DNA from: JBBAAP01 sp043808305
GTDB lineage: Bacteria > Planctomycetota > MHYJ01 > JACQXL01
Direction: 5' to 3'
Length of the DNA: 64,000 nt
Assembly: GCA_043808305.1 (NCBI GenBank)
Contig: JAZDFB010000136.1
Location: 15,886 to 79,885 of the forward strand
Shown here: positions 18,701-26,818 of the stretch, piece by piece
Layout of the letters: every line of letters starts with the position of its first letter
Numbering within the stretch: position 1 is the stretch's first letter
Notes under the pieces: model-generated
Seen by the model: the letters and a program-made list of their open reading frames with translations, nothing else
Told to the model about the DNA's origin: nothing
The model's database searches: none
Program-made: the position numbers and the translations under genes

Positions 18701-19973
18701 TGTATTTGGAATCCTGCCCGCCGATTTCTATAATCGTATCAACATTGATGTCCGTGGATGATGCACCACGGGCGTGGCTGGTAATTTCGTTCTTAATGAT
18801 GTCGGCGCCGAAAAACTCGCCGGTCAGGTATCGCCCGGAGCCGGTCGAACCGGCGCCCTTAATGACGACATAATCGGCTATTTCCTGCCCGACTTCCCAC
18901 AAACCCTGGCGCACGGCTTCAATTGGCTTGCCGGCGGTCATTATATATCTCCGGGACAAAACGCTTTTGTTCTTATCTATTACCACTACGTTGGTGCTGA
19001 TGGAACCGACGTCCACACCAATATAAGCATCTATTTTCTTGTCGGCGGTCTTGTAATAAGTATTCGCTTCGACATTAATAGCGTAATCATCTCCTTTGAG
19101 CGGAGGCAGTTTCTTGACATCCAGCTTGCCCTCTCTAATGTATTGTTCTAACTTAGGCTGAACTTGCGTCGCATCAATCCTGGTCTTATAAGTCGCCGCG
19201 ACCAGAACCGCGCCGATAGCTCCCATTAAAGCGAAGTTCCGGGGTATGACTAGGTCTCCCTCAGACAGCCCGAGAACATCGGTAAACGCTTTGACAATGC
19301 CTTTATTGGCCGCTACACCGCCCTGCAAGCTTATGGTTTTATCAATCCGGACGCTTTTAACAATATTGCTCTTGAAGTTGCGAGCCATGGCATGGCAAAG
19401 CCCGGCCATGATATCGTGCAAAGGAGTGCCGACCTGTTGCAGGTGAATCATATCGGTTTTGGCAAAGACGCTGCACCGGCCGGCGATGCTGGGCGGACGC
19501 TGCGATTTAAGCGCCTCGTCGCCGAAATTCTCTATGGCCACTCCCAGCCGCGATGCTTGCTGGTCCAGGAACGAACCTGTGCCGGCCGCGCAGATGGAAT
19601 TAGTGGCAAAATCTATAATGCGGGTCTTGTTTATCCGGATAAATTTCGAGTCCTCGCCACCAATCTCGATGATACTCTTTACATTCGGATAAAGCGTGCC
19701 CGTAGCGGTTGCCTGCGCGGAGATTTCATTAATGAAGTGAGCCCCGGTCAGTGCAGCAAAGGTTTTGCCGCCCGTGCCCGTCGCTGCTATGAATTCTATG
19801 TCGGCCGGATTGTATTGTTTAAATAATTCTTTAAAAATAGCATAAACCATTTTGAACGGCTGGCCGTGCGACCGCCGATAATAAGAAATCATCAACTCGG
19901 TCGGTTTGGCTGAATTTATCAAAACCACTTTGACCGTAACAGAACCGATATCAATCCCCAGATAATATTTCAT
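15765..19973 (-). CDS. Giant acyl-CoA dehydratase activase: two BadF/HgdC ATPase domains, DUF2229 and an HgdB-like region
   Basis: A 1402-residue protein. Such activases use ATP to drive an electron from a [4Fe-4S] cluster into 2-hydroxyacyl-CoA dehydratases or benzoyl-CoA reductases. ATPase domain 1 starts YYLGIDIGSVTVKVVLI and contains GGEDSKFI, CAAGTGSFLDQQ and RCSVFAKTD. Domain 2 (from about residue 310) repeats the pattern with YIGVDVGSISTNVVVI, GGQDSKYI, CAAGTGSFLEEQ and RCTVFMES. The Cys residues in the last two motifs of each domain are the expected cluster ligands. DUF2229 follows (about 660-900, KVGIPRVSVFFDLYPFWSSF), then an HgdB-like part (about 1000-1400) with GKECYPS, NGPCRFGQY and PFGCMPGT. 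This domain order is known from databases, but its substrate is not established. No separate dehydratase subunits adjoin it. Confidence 0.93.
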   Translation of the reverse strand: MKYYLGIDIGSVTVKVVLINSAKPTELMISYYRRSHGQPFKMVYAIFKELFKQYNPADIEFIAATGTGGKTFAALTGAHFINEISAQATATGTLYPNVKSIIEIGGEDSKFIRINKTRIIDFATNSICAAGTGSFLDQQASRLGVAIENFGDEALKSQRPPSIAGRCSVFAKTDMIHLQQVGTPLHDIMAGLCHAMARNFKSNIVKSVRIDKTISLQGGVAANKGIVKAFTDVLGLSEGDLVIPRNFALMGAIGAVLVAATYKTRIDATQVQPKLEQYIREGKLDVKKLPPLKGDDYAINVEANTYYKTADKKIDAYIGVDVGSISTNVVVIDKNKSVLSRRYIMTAGKPIEAVRQGLWEVGQEIADYVVIKGAGSTGSGRYLTGEFFGADIIKNEITSHARGASSTDINVDTIIEIGGQDSKYIRLNKGVIIDFTMNKVCAAGTGSFLEEQAEKLGIKIDQEFGNNALSAKQPCALGERCTVFMESQLNYYKQQGVAKDNLIGGLSYSIVENYLNKVVENRKIGDHIFFQGGVAFNRGVKAAYEAVLGKKVIVPPHHDILGAVGVAILAIDETKGASKFKGFDLRNRKYKAASFECTDCANNCEIHQVIFESILGDPGKTLAYGSRCGKFDDAETKKKRASLKMPQLFKERERMFLSVGKPDTEVKCNIKVGIPRVSVFFDLYPFWSSFFRTLGCEVVLSSETTRSIIKKGTENVLAEPCFPIKTAHGHILDLLEKGKVDYLFLPMQINMAPLNSDFERSYNCPYVQGLPYTSASSIDYAKYKAKLLRPVFHMDRGRNVIAKTLKKMALKIGIKNSTLISKAVETAFDTQKKFHQWQAQRGKEIMDNLKPDEKALVILTRSYNAYDSGLNLGLPEKIRQLGMQAIPIDFLPLANLGKEIGADYPYMYWRSGQKILAAARLVARDPRLFGVYLTNFSCGPDSYVLKFFDKEMAGKPYLILEIDEHTADVGMLTRCEAFLDTIRGASNMARPEPVSATPFLSSFAEQGGRTIYIPYMDDHGFIIAAAMRACGVKAQGLPVSDDESLTIGRKYTTGKECYPSIITTGDIIKKTRASDFQPGKSAFFMPSANGPCRFGQYNKLHRMVLDEIGLNDVPLVLFDQTSNYHNDMAAIGSTKFKKAVWQGMILTDLLQKISRETRPYEVNKGETNKIYQESLDKVVNAIENWQSIETLAKELAERFSAIKVDRSRLRPKIGVIGEIYVRSNPFTNNYVIRQLESYGAEVTLPPFEEWLDYIDYLRHDDYKREGEFVNLIRQKLTQFFQERYANDIRKHFSGRIKNFYLESSTDEVIEYGRPYINPALLGEAILSMGRAVEYVHAGYNGILNVIPFGCMPGTVVDALLKQFKSNHDNIPVLTLTVDGSKHPGEEMRLDAFVAQTRETMQK

Positions 19974-20005
19974 ATTACAAATTATATATTCCGTATCTTA
20001 TATTA

Positions 20006-20296
20006 TTATTTTCCTATTACTTCTTTTCTTAGCGGATTCTTAATAAACTTCTTCTGGCAAGCCAGACATAAATCAAACTTCAATACTTTATAAACCTCAT
20101 CCTCCAGTTCCTGCTGGTCTCGTAGTTTCAATTGAGACAGAAGCTTTAAAAGCTCGTTTTGGAAATCACGCTTGAGGTCGCTCCTGGATATTTCCATCGG
20201 ATCATAGGCGGACTTAACCTCAATGGTTACCTCGTAGCGAACATCATCATCCAGCAAAAGTCCTTTTCCACACATATCGCAGATAAAGTGATACAT
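20006..20296 (-). CDS. Small zinc-finger-like protein of unknown function
   Basis: A 96-residue protein beginning MYHFICDMCGKGLLLDDDVR and carrying a second CxxC near the C-terminus (CLACQKKF), so the four Cys could hold one zinc. Between them lie a beta-rich segment (YEVTIEVKSAYDP) and a charged helix (LKRDFQNELLKLLSQLKLRD). The function is not recognised. It is 32 bases upstream of the activase on the same strand, so the two may share a transcript. It diverges from lgt. Confidence 0.7.
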   Translation of the reverse strand: MYHFICDMCGKGLLLDDDVRYEVTIEVKSAYDPMEISRSDLKRDFQNELLKLLSQLKLRDQQELEDEVYKVLKFDLCLACQKKFIKNPLRKEVIGK

Positions 20297-20380
20297 ATAT
20301 TTAGTATAACAAATGCTATAAAATATTCAAGATTTTCTGTTTATCTTGACAGGAACCATAAGGTTTATAATCTTTTGTAT

Positions 20381-21412
20381 ATGCATCAGAAATTACTGGA
20401 AATACCGTTTTTGCATCTGCCCATATATTCATACGGATTCATGGTAGTATTGGGATTTTTGGTATCAATCCTGGTACTCAGCCGCCGGGCCGGCCGTGAA
20501 GGCATCCCCTCGGAGCTAATTCTGGATATTGGTCTTATCGGAATGCTGGCCGGAATTATCGGCGCCCGAATCGCCTACCTAATCATCTATCATAATAATT
20601 ACAACTGGGTGATACTGAACATCTTTGATGGTAATCTCAATATCTACGGCGGGATTATCGGATGGTTTGTTCCGTTCTTTTTGTTATTTATCAAAAAGAA
20701 AAACCAGAACCAATCCGTGCGTAAGGAATCATCTTTTAATCGGTTCATGAAACTTCTGGTTTATTCCTTTATCTGCGCCATTGTTGGGGCTAGGCTGGCT
20801 CATCTGGGTATTCATTATTCCGAATATGACTGGGGTATTTTTCAGATATGGCAGGGAGGTCTGGTATTCTACGGCGGGCTGATACTTTCCGTTATCTCGG
20901 GCATCGTATATCTCAGGATAAAAAATATACCTGTTCTAAAAATAGGCGACTTAATTGCACCTGGGATAATGCTGGGAGAGGTATTCGGCCGATTGGGGTG
21001 CTTCCTTAACGGTTGCTGTTACGGGGCGCCGGCAAATTTGCCCTGGTCAGTATGTTTCCCGGAGCATAGCCCGGCTTACGTTCATCAAGTACAAGCTCAC
21101 ATTATTCCGGACAGTGCGGCCTCGAGCCTGCCGGTTCATCCAACCCAACTTTATTCTTCAATAATCGCCCTTATTTTGTTTTTTGTTCTATCGTTTATAT
21201 GGTCGCATAGGAAACGGGACGGCATAGTACTAGGGTCTATCGGAATTCTTTATCCATTGAGCCGGTTCATGATAGAATTTATCAGAGGTGATAATCCACC
21301 GGTTTTTTTAGGCATGACTGCATCGCAAACCATTAGCATGGCAGTAATAATAATAAGTGCAATATTTCTTTTCAGCCTGAGATCAAAACAGCAGCTATCC
21401 AAAACTGACTGA
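20381..21412 (+). CDS. lgt: Prolipoprotein diacylglyceryl transferase
   Basis: An integral inner-membrane enzyme of 343 residues that moves diacylglycerol from phosphatidylglycerol to the lipobox Cys of prolipoproteins. The start at 20381 (MHQKLLEIPFLHLPIYSYGF) fits the family N-terminus; the frame is open further upstream but would overlap the divergent small gene. Landmarks are GARIAYLIIYHNN, GGLVFYGGLI, the signature GEVFGRLGCFLNGCCYG (family consensus GRxGNxxN) and HPTQLYSS, plus about seven membrane segments. The window encodes several lipoproteins it would process. A TTGACA (20346-20351) and a TATAAT (20366-20371) lie upstream, but with a short 14-base spacer. Confidence 0.93.
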   Translation: MHQKLLEIPFLHLPIYSYGFMVVLGFLVSILVLSRRAGREGIPSELILDIGLIGMLAGIIGARIAYLIIYHNNYNWVILNIFDGNLNIYGGIIGWFVPFFLLFIKKKNQNQSVRKESSFNRFMKLLVYSFICAIVGARLAHLGIHYSEYDWGIFQIWQGGLVFYGGLILSVISGIVYLRIKNIPVLKIGDLIAPGIMLGEVFGRLGCFLNGCCYGAPANLPWSVCFPEHSPAYVHQVQAHIIPDSAASSLPVHPTQLYSSIIALILFFVLSFIWSHRKRDGIVLGSIGILYPLSRFMIEFIRGDNPPVFLGMTASQTISMAVIIISAIFLFSLRSKQQLSKTD

Positions 21413-21416
21413 CCTG

Positions 21417-22571
21417 TTACCTCATAATCCGTTCGTAGATTTCTTCTACTTTTCTAACCTGTTTTTCAATAGTAAAATCCCGAATTACTTTAGTCCGGGC
21501 ATTGTTACCAAATAATATTCTCTTTTCCTTATCCCTGGCCATCGCAACCAAGGCATCGGAAAGATTATCAGGTCGGTCATCCACCACCAGCCCATTCTGG
21601 TTTTCATCAACAATATCGGGCAAAACCCCGCGCCGAGCTACAATCATTGGTTTTCCGGCAAACATCAATTCCAGCACTGCCCGGCAGGAGCCGTCTGAAC
21701 CAGGCACCAGGTATACACCGAAATCCATCAGCGATATCATATCGTAATAATCATCAATATGGTAACCCGATAGTATCACATTACTACCTACGCTTAATTT
21801 CTTAATTGGTTTAACCAGAATATCCCTGTAGTAGGTTCCTCGTCCGAGAACCAATAGTTTAAGACCAGGAACTTCTTTAACGGCCCGGGCAAGAGCCCAT
21901 AGCAAAATATGGAACCTTCGGTGGCGCTGAACTCGGGCGATAATACCGACTACAACATCGTCAGGTTCAATACCATACCTAGTTTTCAACTCCTGATTAG
22001 GCTGGCGTGTATTCATAAAAGGCGCTATATCGATTGCTCCACCCACGGCCCAAGTTTTATCAGGCGTAATAGTCGCTTTATACATAGCGAAGTACTTTAC
22101 GTCCTTCTGCCTAAGCCCCTCGGAAAGCGTAATGTAGGCATCAGTGGCATTGCTCAATAAAGATTTATTCCTTAATGAAGGCGTAAGAACATATCCGGTG
22201 TGGTTAGTTCGGACTATTTTCGGACGGAAAGGAATATAATTTAAAAGATTGCTGGCCAGGCGGTGGTCAAAAATACTGTGCGCATGAATAATGTCTATTT
22301 TGTTGCGCTTGAGGTAATAGGAAAGCCGCCGGGTATTTTGCCATAGCGTAATTATCTGGGTAAACCTGTTAGGCTTAATAATAAAAGGATCAATGCCCTG
22401 GCTTTTGGCGATGCCGGGTAATACTCTTTTCTTAGGCGAATAGCTTGAAGGAGCCGGCAAGCAAGCTAATCTTACATCATGACCATTTTTTTTTAGGCCT
22501 AAGCAAAGATTAAGTATGGGCTCGGACGGCCCGGTCCATTTCCAATCGCTGTAGATATGAAGTATTTTCAA
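21417..22571 (-). CDS. Glycosyltransferase family 4 protein
   Basis: A 384-residue GT-B glycosyltransferase. The N-terminal half begins MKILHIYSDWKWTGPSEPIL, with an acceptor-side Gly/Ser loop, and contains DIIHAHSIFDHRLA. The C-terminal half has VVGIIARVQRHRRFHILLWA and the donor-binding region GSDGSCRAVLELMFAGKPMI, matching the usual SxxE pattern of GT4. It probably transfers a nucleotide-activated sugar to a lipid or polysaccharide acceptor. It ends 5 bases from the convergent lgt stop and has no other envelope genes beside it, so the product cannot be named. Confidence 0.88.
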   Translation of the reverse strand: MKILHIYSDWKWTGPSEPILNLCLGLKKNGHDVRLACLPAPSSYSPKKRVLPGIAKSQGIDPFIIKPNRFTQIITLWQNTRRLSYYLKRNKIDIIHAHSIFDHRLASNLLNYIPFRPKIVRTNHTGYVLTPSLRNKSLLSNATDAYITLSEGLRQKDVKYFAMYKATITPDKTWAVGGAIDIAPFMNTRQPNQELKTRYGIEPDDVVVGIIARVQRHRRFHILLWALARAVKEVPGLKLLVLGRGTYYRDILVKPIKKLSVGSNVILSGYHIDDYYDMISLMDFGVYLVPGSDGSCRAVLELMFAGKPMIVARRGVLPDIVDENQNGLVVDDRPDNLSDALVAMARDKEKRILFGNNARTKVIRDFTIEKQVRKVEEIYERIMR

Positions 22572-22601
22572 AGAATTATAGTTAATAATCCTACAGTTAA
22601 A

Positions 22602-22676
22602 TGGGCGGTAGAGGATTCGAACCTCTGACCCTCTGCGTGTAAGGCAGATGCTCTAACCGGGCTGAGCTAACCGCCC
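22602..22676 (-). tRNA. tRNA-Val (anticodon UAC)
   Basis: A full cloverleaf reads on the minus strand: acceptor GGGCGGT pairs with ACCGCCC; D arm GCTCAGCCCGGTTAGAGC; anticodon stem TCTGC/GCAGA with loop CTTACAC, anticodon TAC; T arm AGAGG TTCGAAT CCTCT. The discriminator is A. The 3' CCA is not encoded. Confidence 0.95.
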
Positions 22677-22761
22677 ATATCTTGAGCACACAGATTAATG
22701 CCAATTTACAGTATTGTCAATTAAATTTATATGCCGGAGGAGGCTATTATCCCGGATTTGG

Positions 22762-23946
22762 TTATTTATTATCTTTAGCGTATTTCATAACGGCCTTGTA
22801 GACTTCGTCGCGGAAAACATTTCTGAATATAAATACCTGCAATTCCTGTGCCAAATCCACTTCTTTGGGCTCAAGCATAATATTCCCAAATCTGTCCATA
22901 ACAATTTCCACTATCGGCCGGAATGGGTTTTGTTGATTCATGCATTTAACTTTAGCTATTTCTCCGGTATTAAGCTTAACAAAACTGCCCAGCGGATAAG
23001 GGCTTATACCTGTAAGCAGGTGGCTAATAATTTCCTGGCTAATTACCGAAGTTTTATCTTCAGAAATACGTTTTATAGCTATCATAGGTGGTAAAGGTGC
23101 GTATCCTATACGAATGCTGGTTAGATTTTCGTATTTATCAGCTACTTTTATTATATCCTGAAATTGTGATTTTTCTTTTGCCGTAATCTCAGCCAATCCT
23201 AATTTTGATAACACCAGATCAAACTTGTCACCGAATTCATGTGTTAGTGCAATAGCACCCAGGGCTGTAAGCGACGTTTTTGATAAGTTACTGGACTTAC
23301 CGATACACATTGCAATCAAAGCCGTATTAACCGAATGAAGAGCCGACGGGCTGTCAATTACGTATGAATTCATTAGGTTGTAAAGTATCTCATTATTACT
23401 GATAAACAACTCAACTAATTCTAATATAGATGATTTAATTTTCTCATAATCAATTTTTTCATTGCGGGCGAATCTGGAAAACATATCATCCATTATCCGA
23501 ACGATTTTCTTGTAAGAACCAACGGTGTCACTGAAAAAGTTATCTACAATTCTAACTCTTGTTAGGACTTCCATAGACTCTTCAGACAAAAGCTCATAAA
23601 CTAACTTTTTAAGCTCAATCATATCTATAGGTTTATGCAAAAATCGGTCAACCCAAACTCGCAGAGCTTTCTCTATACCAGCCATATCCAGATTTTTCCC
23701 ACTCATTAGAATTATTGGTATATTCCGGGTAGCTTCATTTATCTTAAGCATCCGGCAGATCTCGTACCCATCCAGAAGCGGAAGAATCACATCCAAAATG
23801 ATCAAATCAGGAGTTGATGATTCAATTATATTGAACGCTTCTTGTCCAGTGGTTACCGTGTCAACTTTAAAACCATCAGCTTCTAGCGCGGCTTTAAGAA
23901 AGTAGTTTACTTCCTGGCTGTCATCCACAATCATTATTTTTTTCAT
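22762..23946 (-). CDS. Response regulator with a degenerate HD-GYP-like output domain
   Basis: A 394-residue protein. The receiver domain (1-120) has the acidic pair in IMIVDDS, phospho-acceptor Asp52 in LIILDVILP, and Lys in FLHKPID. The C-terminal part resembles HD-GYP cyclic-di-GMP phosphodiesterases in order: HSVNTALIAMCIGKSSNLS, then LGAIALTHEFGD where the HD pair reads HE, then the typical tail LLTGISPYPLGSFVKLNTGE. No GYP motif is present and the metal ligands look incomplete, so the domain is probably non-catalytic and may bind the nucleotide or a partner. The histidine kinase at 23960-25423 lies just upstream (13-base gap), so the two form a likely two-component pair. Confidence 0.82.
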   Translation of the reverse strand: MKKIMIVDDSQEVNYFLKAALEADGFKVDTVTTGQEAFNIIESSTPDLIILDVILPLLDGYEICRMLKINEATRNIPIILMSGKNLDMAGIEKALRVWVDRFLHKPIDMIELKKLVYELLSEESMEVLTRVRIVDNFFSDTVGSYKKIVRIMDDMFSRFARNEKIDYEKIKSSILELVELFISNNEILYNLMNSYVIDSPSALHSVNTALIAMCIGKSSNLSKTSLTALGAIALTHEFGDKFDLVLSKLGLAEITAKEKSQFQDIIKVADKYENLTSIRIGYAPLPPMIAIKRISEDKTSVISQEIISHLLTGISPYPLGSFVKLNTGEIAKVKCMNQQNPFRPIVEIVMDRFGNIMLEPKEVDLAQELQVFIFRNVFRDEVYKAVMKYAKDNK

Positions 23947-23959
23947 AAATTAACCTTAC

Positions 23960-25423
23960 TTACTGCGCCAATATTGGCAAAGTAAAAATAAAATCGCTCC
24001 CTTTATTGGGTTCGCTCTTAAGCGATATTTCGCCACCATGCATTTCTACAAATAACTTGCAAAGCCGAAGCCCCAGTTTTATTACGCCCAGTTTCCCAAA
24101 ATCGTCTTCACTTAGTCCCGGTATCTTTTCAAATATTTTTACCGCCTCGTCAGGCGACATACCAATACCTGTATCTTTAATGCTTACTTCTATGAACCGC
24201 TGATTTATCTGTTTGGTACCGATTGTAATCTTTCCCCCTGCCTGCGTAAATTTGATTGCGTTATCTATCAAATTTAGTATTATCTGCAAAATTCTGTCAG
24301 TGTCAACAAAAACAGGCTTCAACGGTTCGGTTAAAGAATAGCTAACGGATATTTCTTTATTATTTATAAGAGGCCCCATCAGGTTTGCAGCTACTTTTAT
24401 TAAATTATTAATATTAATTTCCTTTTTATTTAGCGTTATTCTACCGAATTCAATATGTGAAATACTCCAGAGATTGTCTATCAATCTGATAAGTCGACTA
24501 ACTGAACTTTCTATAAAAGAAAGGCTGTCTAAACAAGATATAGGTTCCATAACCCTCTGCCGGCAAAGCACCACACCCTCTTTTACTGCCATCAATGGCG
24601 TACGCAGTTCATGAGTAATCATCGCAACAAAATTATCTTTAATTTCATTAAGCCGGCTAAGCTCTTCGTTAGACTGTGTTATTTGACTGAATGTTTCGGC
24701 ATGAGCAATACCATCGCCCAAAATATTTCCGATTATATTTATCATATCCATCTCACCCCTAGTAAATTCCTTTATGTAATTCGTGGTCACATTCATTATT
24801 CCAATCAGCGCCCCCCTGGATTTCAGCGGCACGCTAACCGTGGTTTTAAGCCCTTCCTTGACGGCATATTCCTGGATATCCCCCGGCAATGCAGATAAAT
24901 CTTCAATAAATTGAGGCTGCATTAGGGCTGCAATTTTGCCGGCCGTGCCCTCACCGATTTTGACAATACCCACACGCTTGACATATTCTTCTGAAAGACC
25001 CACATGGCTTTTCAAAACTAACTCATTCTTGTTTTTATCTAATAAATAAATACCGCCGTAGTTCAAACCCATTAATTCGATTGTTTTGTTCAAACCGTCA
25101 TTAATAATAGCCATTGAATCAATTGAAGAGTTAGAAACTAAAGAAATCTGGTAAAGAACTTCAAGATTCTTATTTTGTCGTTCAATTTTTAGGTATATTT
25201 TTCCAATATCGAGGTATTGAATAAATACCAATATACTAATAAAGATAAACACAAAAAATAATAGAACCATAAGCACGAGGTGAGGAAATGAAGATTCTTT
25301 TTGACTCATGAAATGTATCCCATAAAAAACAATAGTAATAGCAAAAAAATTAGCACAAATAGCTGCCAACCAAAATAGCTTGTTCTTTTTAAGATATGCA
25401 GAATTTGATGAGTCAGTCCTCAT
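23960..25423 (-). CDS. Membrane sensor histidine kinase with GAF domain
   Basis: A 487-residue inner-membrane kinase. Two membrane helices (about 16-38 and 48-70) with almost no periplasmic loop suggest cytoplasmic or in-membrane sensing. A GAF domain follows (about 85-250; GIYLLDKNKNELVLKSHVGL). The HisKA helix carries the phospho-accepting His271 in MITHELRTPLMAV. The ATPase domain contains NLIDNAIKFT (N box), DTGIGM (G1) and a C-terminal GSDFIFTLP. All catalytic boxes look intact. It is followed by the response regulator at 22762-23946, its likely partner. Confidence 0.92.
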   Translation of the reverse strand: MRTDSSNSAYLKKNKLFWLAAICANFFAITIVFYGIHFMSQKESSFPHLVLMVLLFFVFIFISILVFIQYLDIGKIYLKIERQNKNLEVLYQISLVSNSSIDSMAIINDGLNKTIELMGLNYGGIYLLDKNKNELVLKSHVGLSEEYVKRVGIVKIGEGTAGKIAALMQPQFIEDLSALPGDIQEYAVKEGLKTTVSVPLKSRGALIGIMNVTTNYIKEFTRGEMDMINIIGNILGDGIAHAETFSQITQSNEELSRLNEIKDNFVAMITHELRTPLMAVKEGVVLCRQRVMEPISCLDSLSFIESSVSRLIRLIDNLWSISHIEFGRITLNKKEININNLIKVAANLMGPLINNKEISVSYSLTEPLKPVFVDTDRILQIILNLIDNAIKFTQAGGKITIGTKQINQRFIEVSIKDTGIGMSPDEAVKIFEKIPGLSEDDFGKLGVIKLGLRLCKLFVEMHGGEISLKSEPNKGSDFIFTLPILAQ

Positions 25424-25561
25424 AAATTAGTTATATCAAAAAGCTTATTGTTTGTCAAATATCCTTGCGATATTTTTATAAAATTAAGGATAGCCTAAAA
25501 TAGTTGACAATATCAATTATTAAAGTAATCATTTAGCAAACATAATTTTTTATATTAATGT

Positions 25562-25638
25562 GGGGGTGTAGCTCAATTGGTTAGAGTACCAGACTGTCGA
25601 TCTGGACGTTGCGGGTTCGAATCCCGTCACCCTCGCCA
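25562..25638 (+). tRNA. tRNA-Asp (anticodon GUC)
   Basis: A full cloverleaf: acceptor GGGGGTG pairs with CACCCTC (one G-U pair); D arm GCTCAATTGGTTAGAGT; anticodon stem CCAGA/TCTGG with loop CTGTCGA, anticodon GTC; T arm GCGGG TTCGAAT CCCGT. The discriminator is G and the 3' CCA is encoded, unlike in the tRNA-Val of this window. A TTGACA lies at 25504-25509, but no convincing -10 box follows at normal spacing. Confidence 0.96.
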
Positions 25639-25708
25639 AGTTCGAAGCGTTTATTATAATTTGATGCTTGGTTCATGAACAGCTAATGCTTACAAACCGG
25701 CTTAAAAT

Positions 25709-26818
25709 ATGAGCCTTTTCGATATTATTTCCAAGCGGGCACTTAAAATTGAAGCATCAGAAATCCGTAAAGCGTTTGATTTAGCCCGTTCGTTAAAAGA
25801 TCCAATTGACCTTTCCATAGGACAGCCTAATTTTGAGGTGCCTGACCGTATTAAGGACGCCGCGATTACCGCGATCAAAAGTGGTTTTAATAAATATACA
25901 ACTTCACAGGGTATTCCAGAACTCCGCGATAAACTCATCCAGAGATTCGAACAACGCTTCGGTTTTAAGCCGCCTGACCTGATAGTTACCTCCGCCGTAG
26001 CCGGCGCAATTACCCTAGCGCTGATGGTTCTTTTGGATGAAAACGATGAGGTTATTATCACGGACCCCTACTTCCCATCGTACAAACATATGGTTCACAT
26101 CTCCGGCGGTATATGCAAGTTCGCCAACACTTATCCTGATTTTAGACTTAAAAAAGAATCATTTGAAAAACTCATTACCCCGCGTACTAAGATAATTATC
26201 ATCAGCAGCCCCTGCAACCCAACCGGCATTGCCTATTCTAAATCTGAAATAATGATGCTGGTTGAATTGGCTGACAAACATAACCTAATACTGATCTCGG
26301 ATGAAATATATAATTCTTTCTTATATGACACCGATACACTGGAAAGCCCGATAAAATACTACGATAAAACTATACTATTGGATGGTTTCTCCAAAAAATA
26401 CGGAGTGCCGGGCTGGCGTCTGGGATATGCGGCCGGCCCGCAAGAAATTATTGAACGCATGACTATTTTGCAGCAATGGTCGTTTGTGTGCGCCCCGGCT
26501 CCATTCCAAAAAGCAGCTGTAGTAGCGCTTGACTGCGACATGAGCGCCCAGATAAACGAATTTAAACGGCGTCGCGATCTGGTCTATTCTATGCTTAAAA
26601 ACAAGTTTGATGTCGTTAAACCGGATGGAGCATTTTATTTCTTTCCAAAGGCGCCCAATGGTGACGCAAACACTTTTATAAAGAAAGCGCTAGATAATAA
26701 TGTTTTGATTGTACCAGGCAAAGCTTTCTCGGAACAAAATACGCATTTCCGTATCTCTTACGCCGTTCAGGAGCAAAAACTCCTTGAGGGTTTAGAAATA
26801 CTTAACAAGTTAGTATAA
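25709..26818 (+). CDS. Class I/II pyridoxal-phosphate aminotransferase
   Basis: A 369-residue cytosolic aminotransferase of the aspartate aminotransferase fold. Landmarks are LSIGQPNFEVPDRIKDAAI at the N-terminus, KYTTSQGIPELRDKL, the cofactor-contacting PCNPTG (about 170), DEIYNSF with the Asp that pairs with the pyridine nitrogen, the Schiff-base Lys in DGFSKKYGVPGWRLGY, and Arg in FRISYA for the substrate carboxylate. The substrate cannot be read from sequence. Its stop codon overlaps the ATG of the 2-hydroxyacid dehydrogenase gene (TAATG at 26816-26820), so the products probably act on the same amino acid/oxo acid pair. Confidence 0.93.
   Translation: MSLFDIISKRALKIEASEIRKAFDLARSLKDPIDLSIGQPNFEVPDRIKDAAITAIKSGFNKYTTSQGIPELRDKLIQRFEQRFGFKPPDLIVTSAVAGAITLALMVLLDENDEVIITDPYFPSYKHMVHISGGICKFANTYPDFRLKKESFEKLITPRTKIIIISSPCNPTGIAYSKSEIMMLVELADKHNLILISDEIYNSFLYDTDTLESPIKYYDKTILLDGFSKKYGVPGWRLGYAAGPQEIIERMTILQQWSFVCAPAPFQKAAVVALDCDMSAQINEFKRRRDLVYSMLKNKFDVVKPDGAFYFFPKAPNGDANTFIKKALDNNVLIVPGKAFSEQNTHFRISYAVQEQKLLEGLEILNKLV

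Noticed and set aside
20159..20380. Upstream extension of lgt by 74 codons
   Set aside because: It overlaps the divergent zinc-finger gene, does not look like Lgt, and the internal ATG at 20381 matches the family N-terminus.
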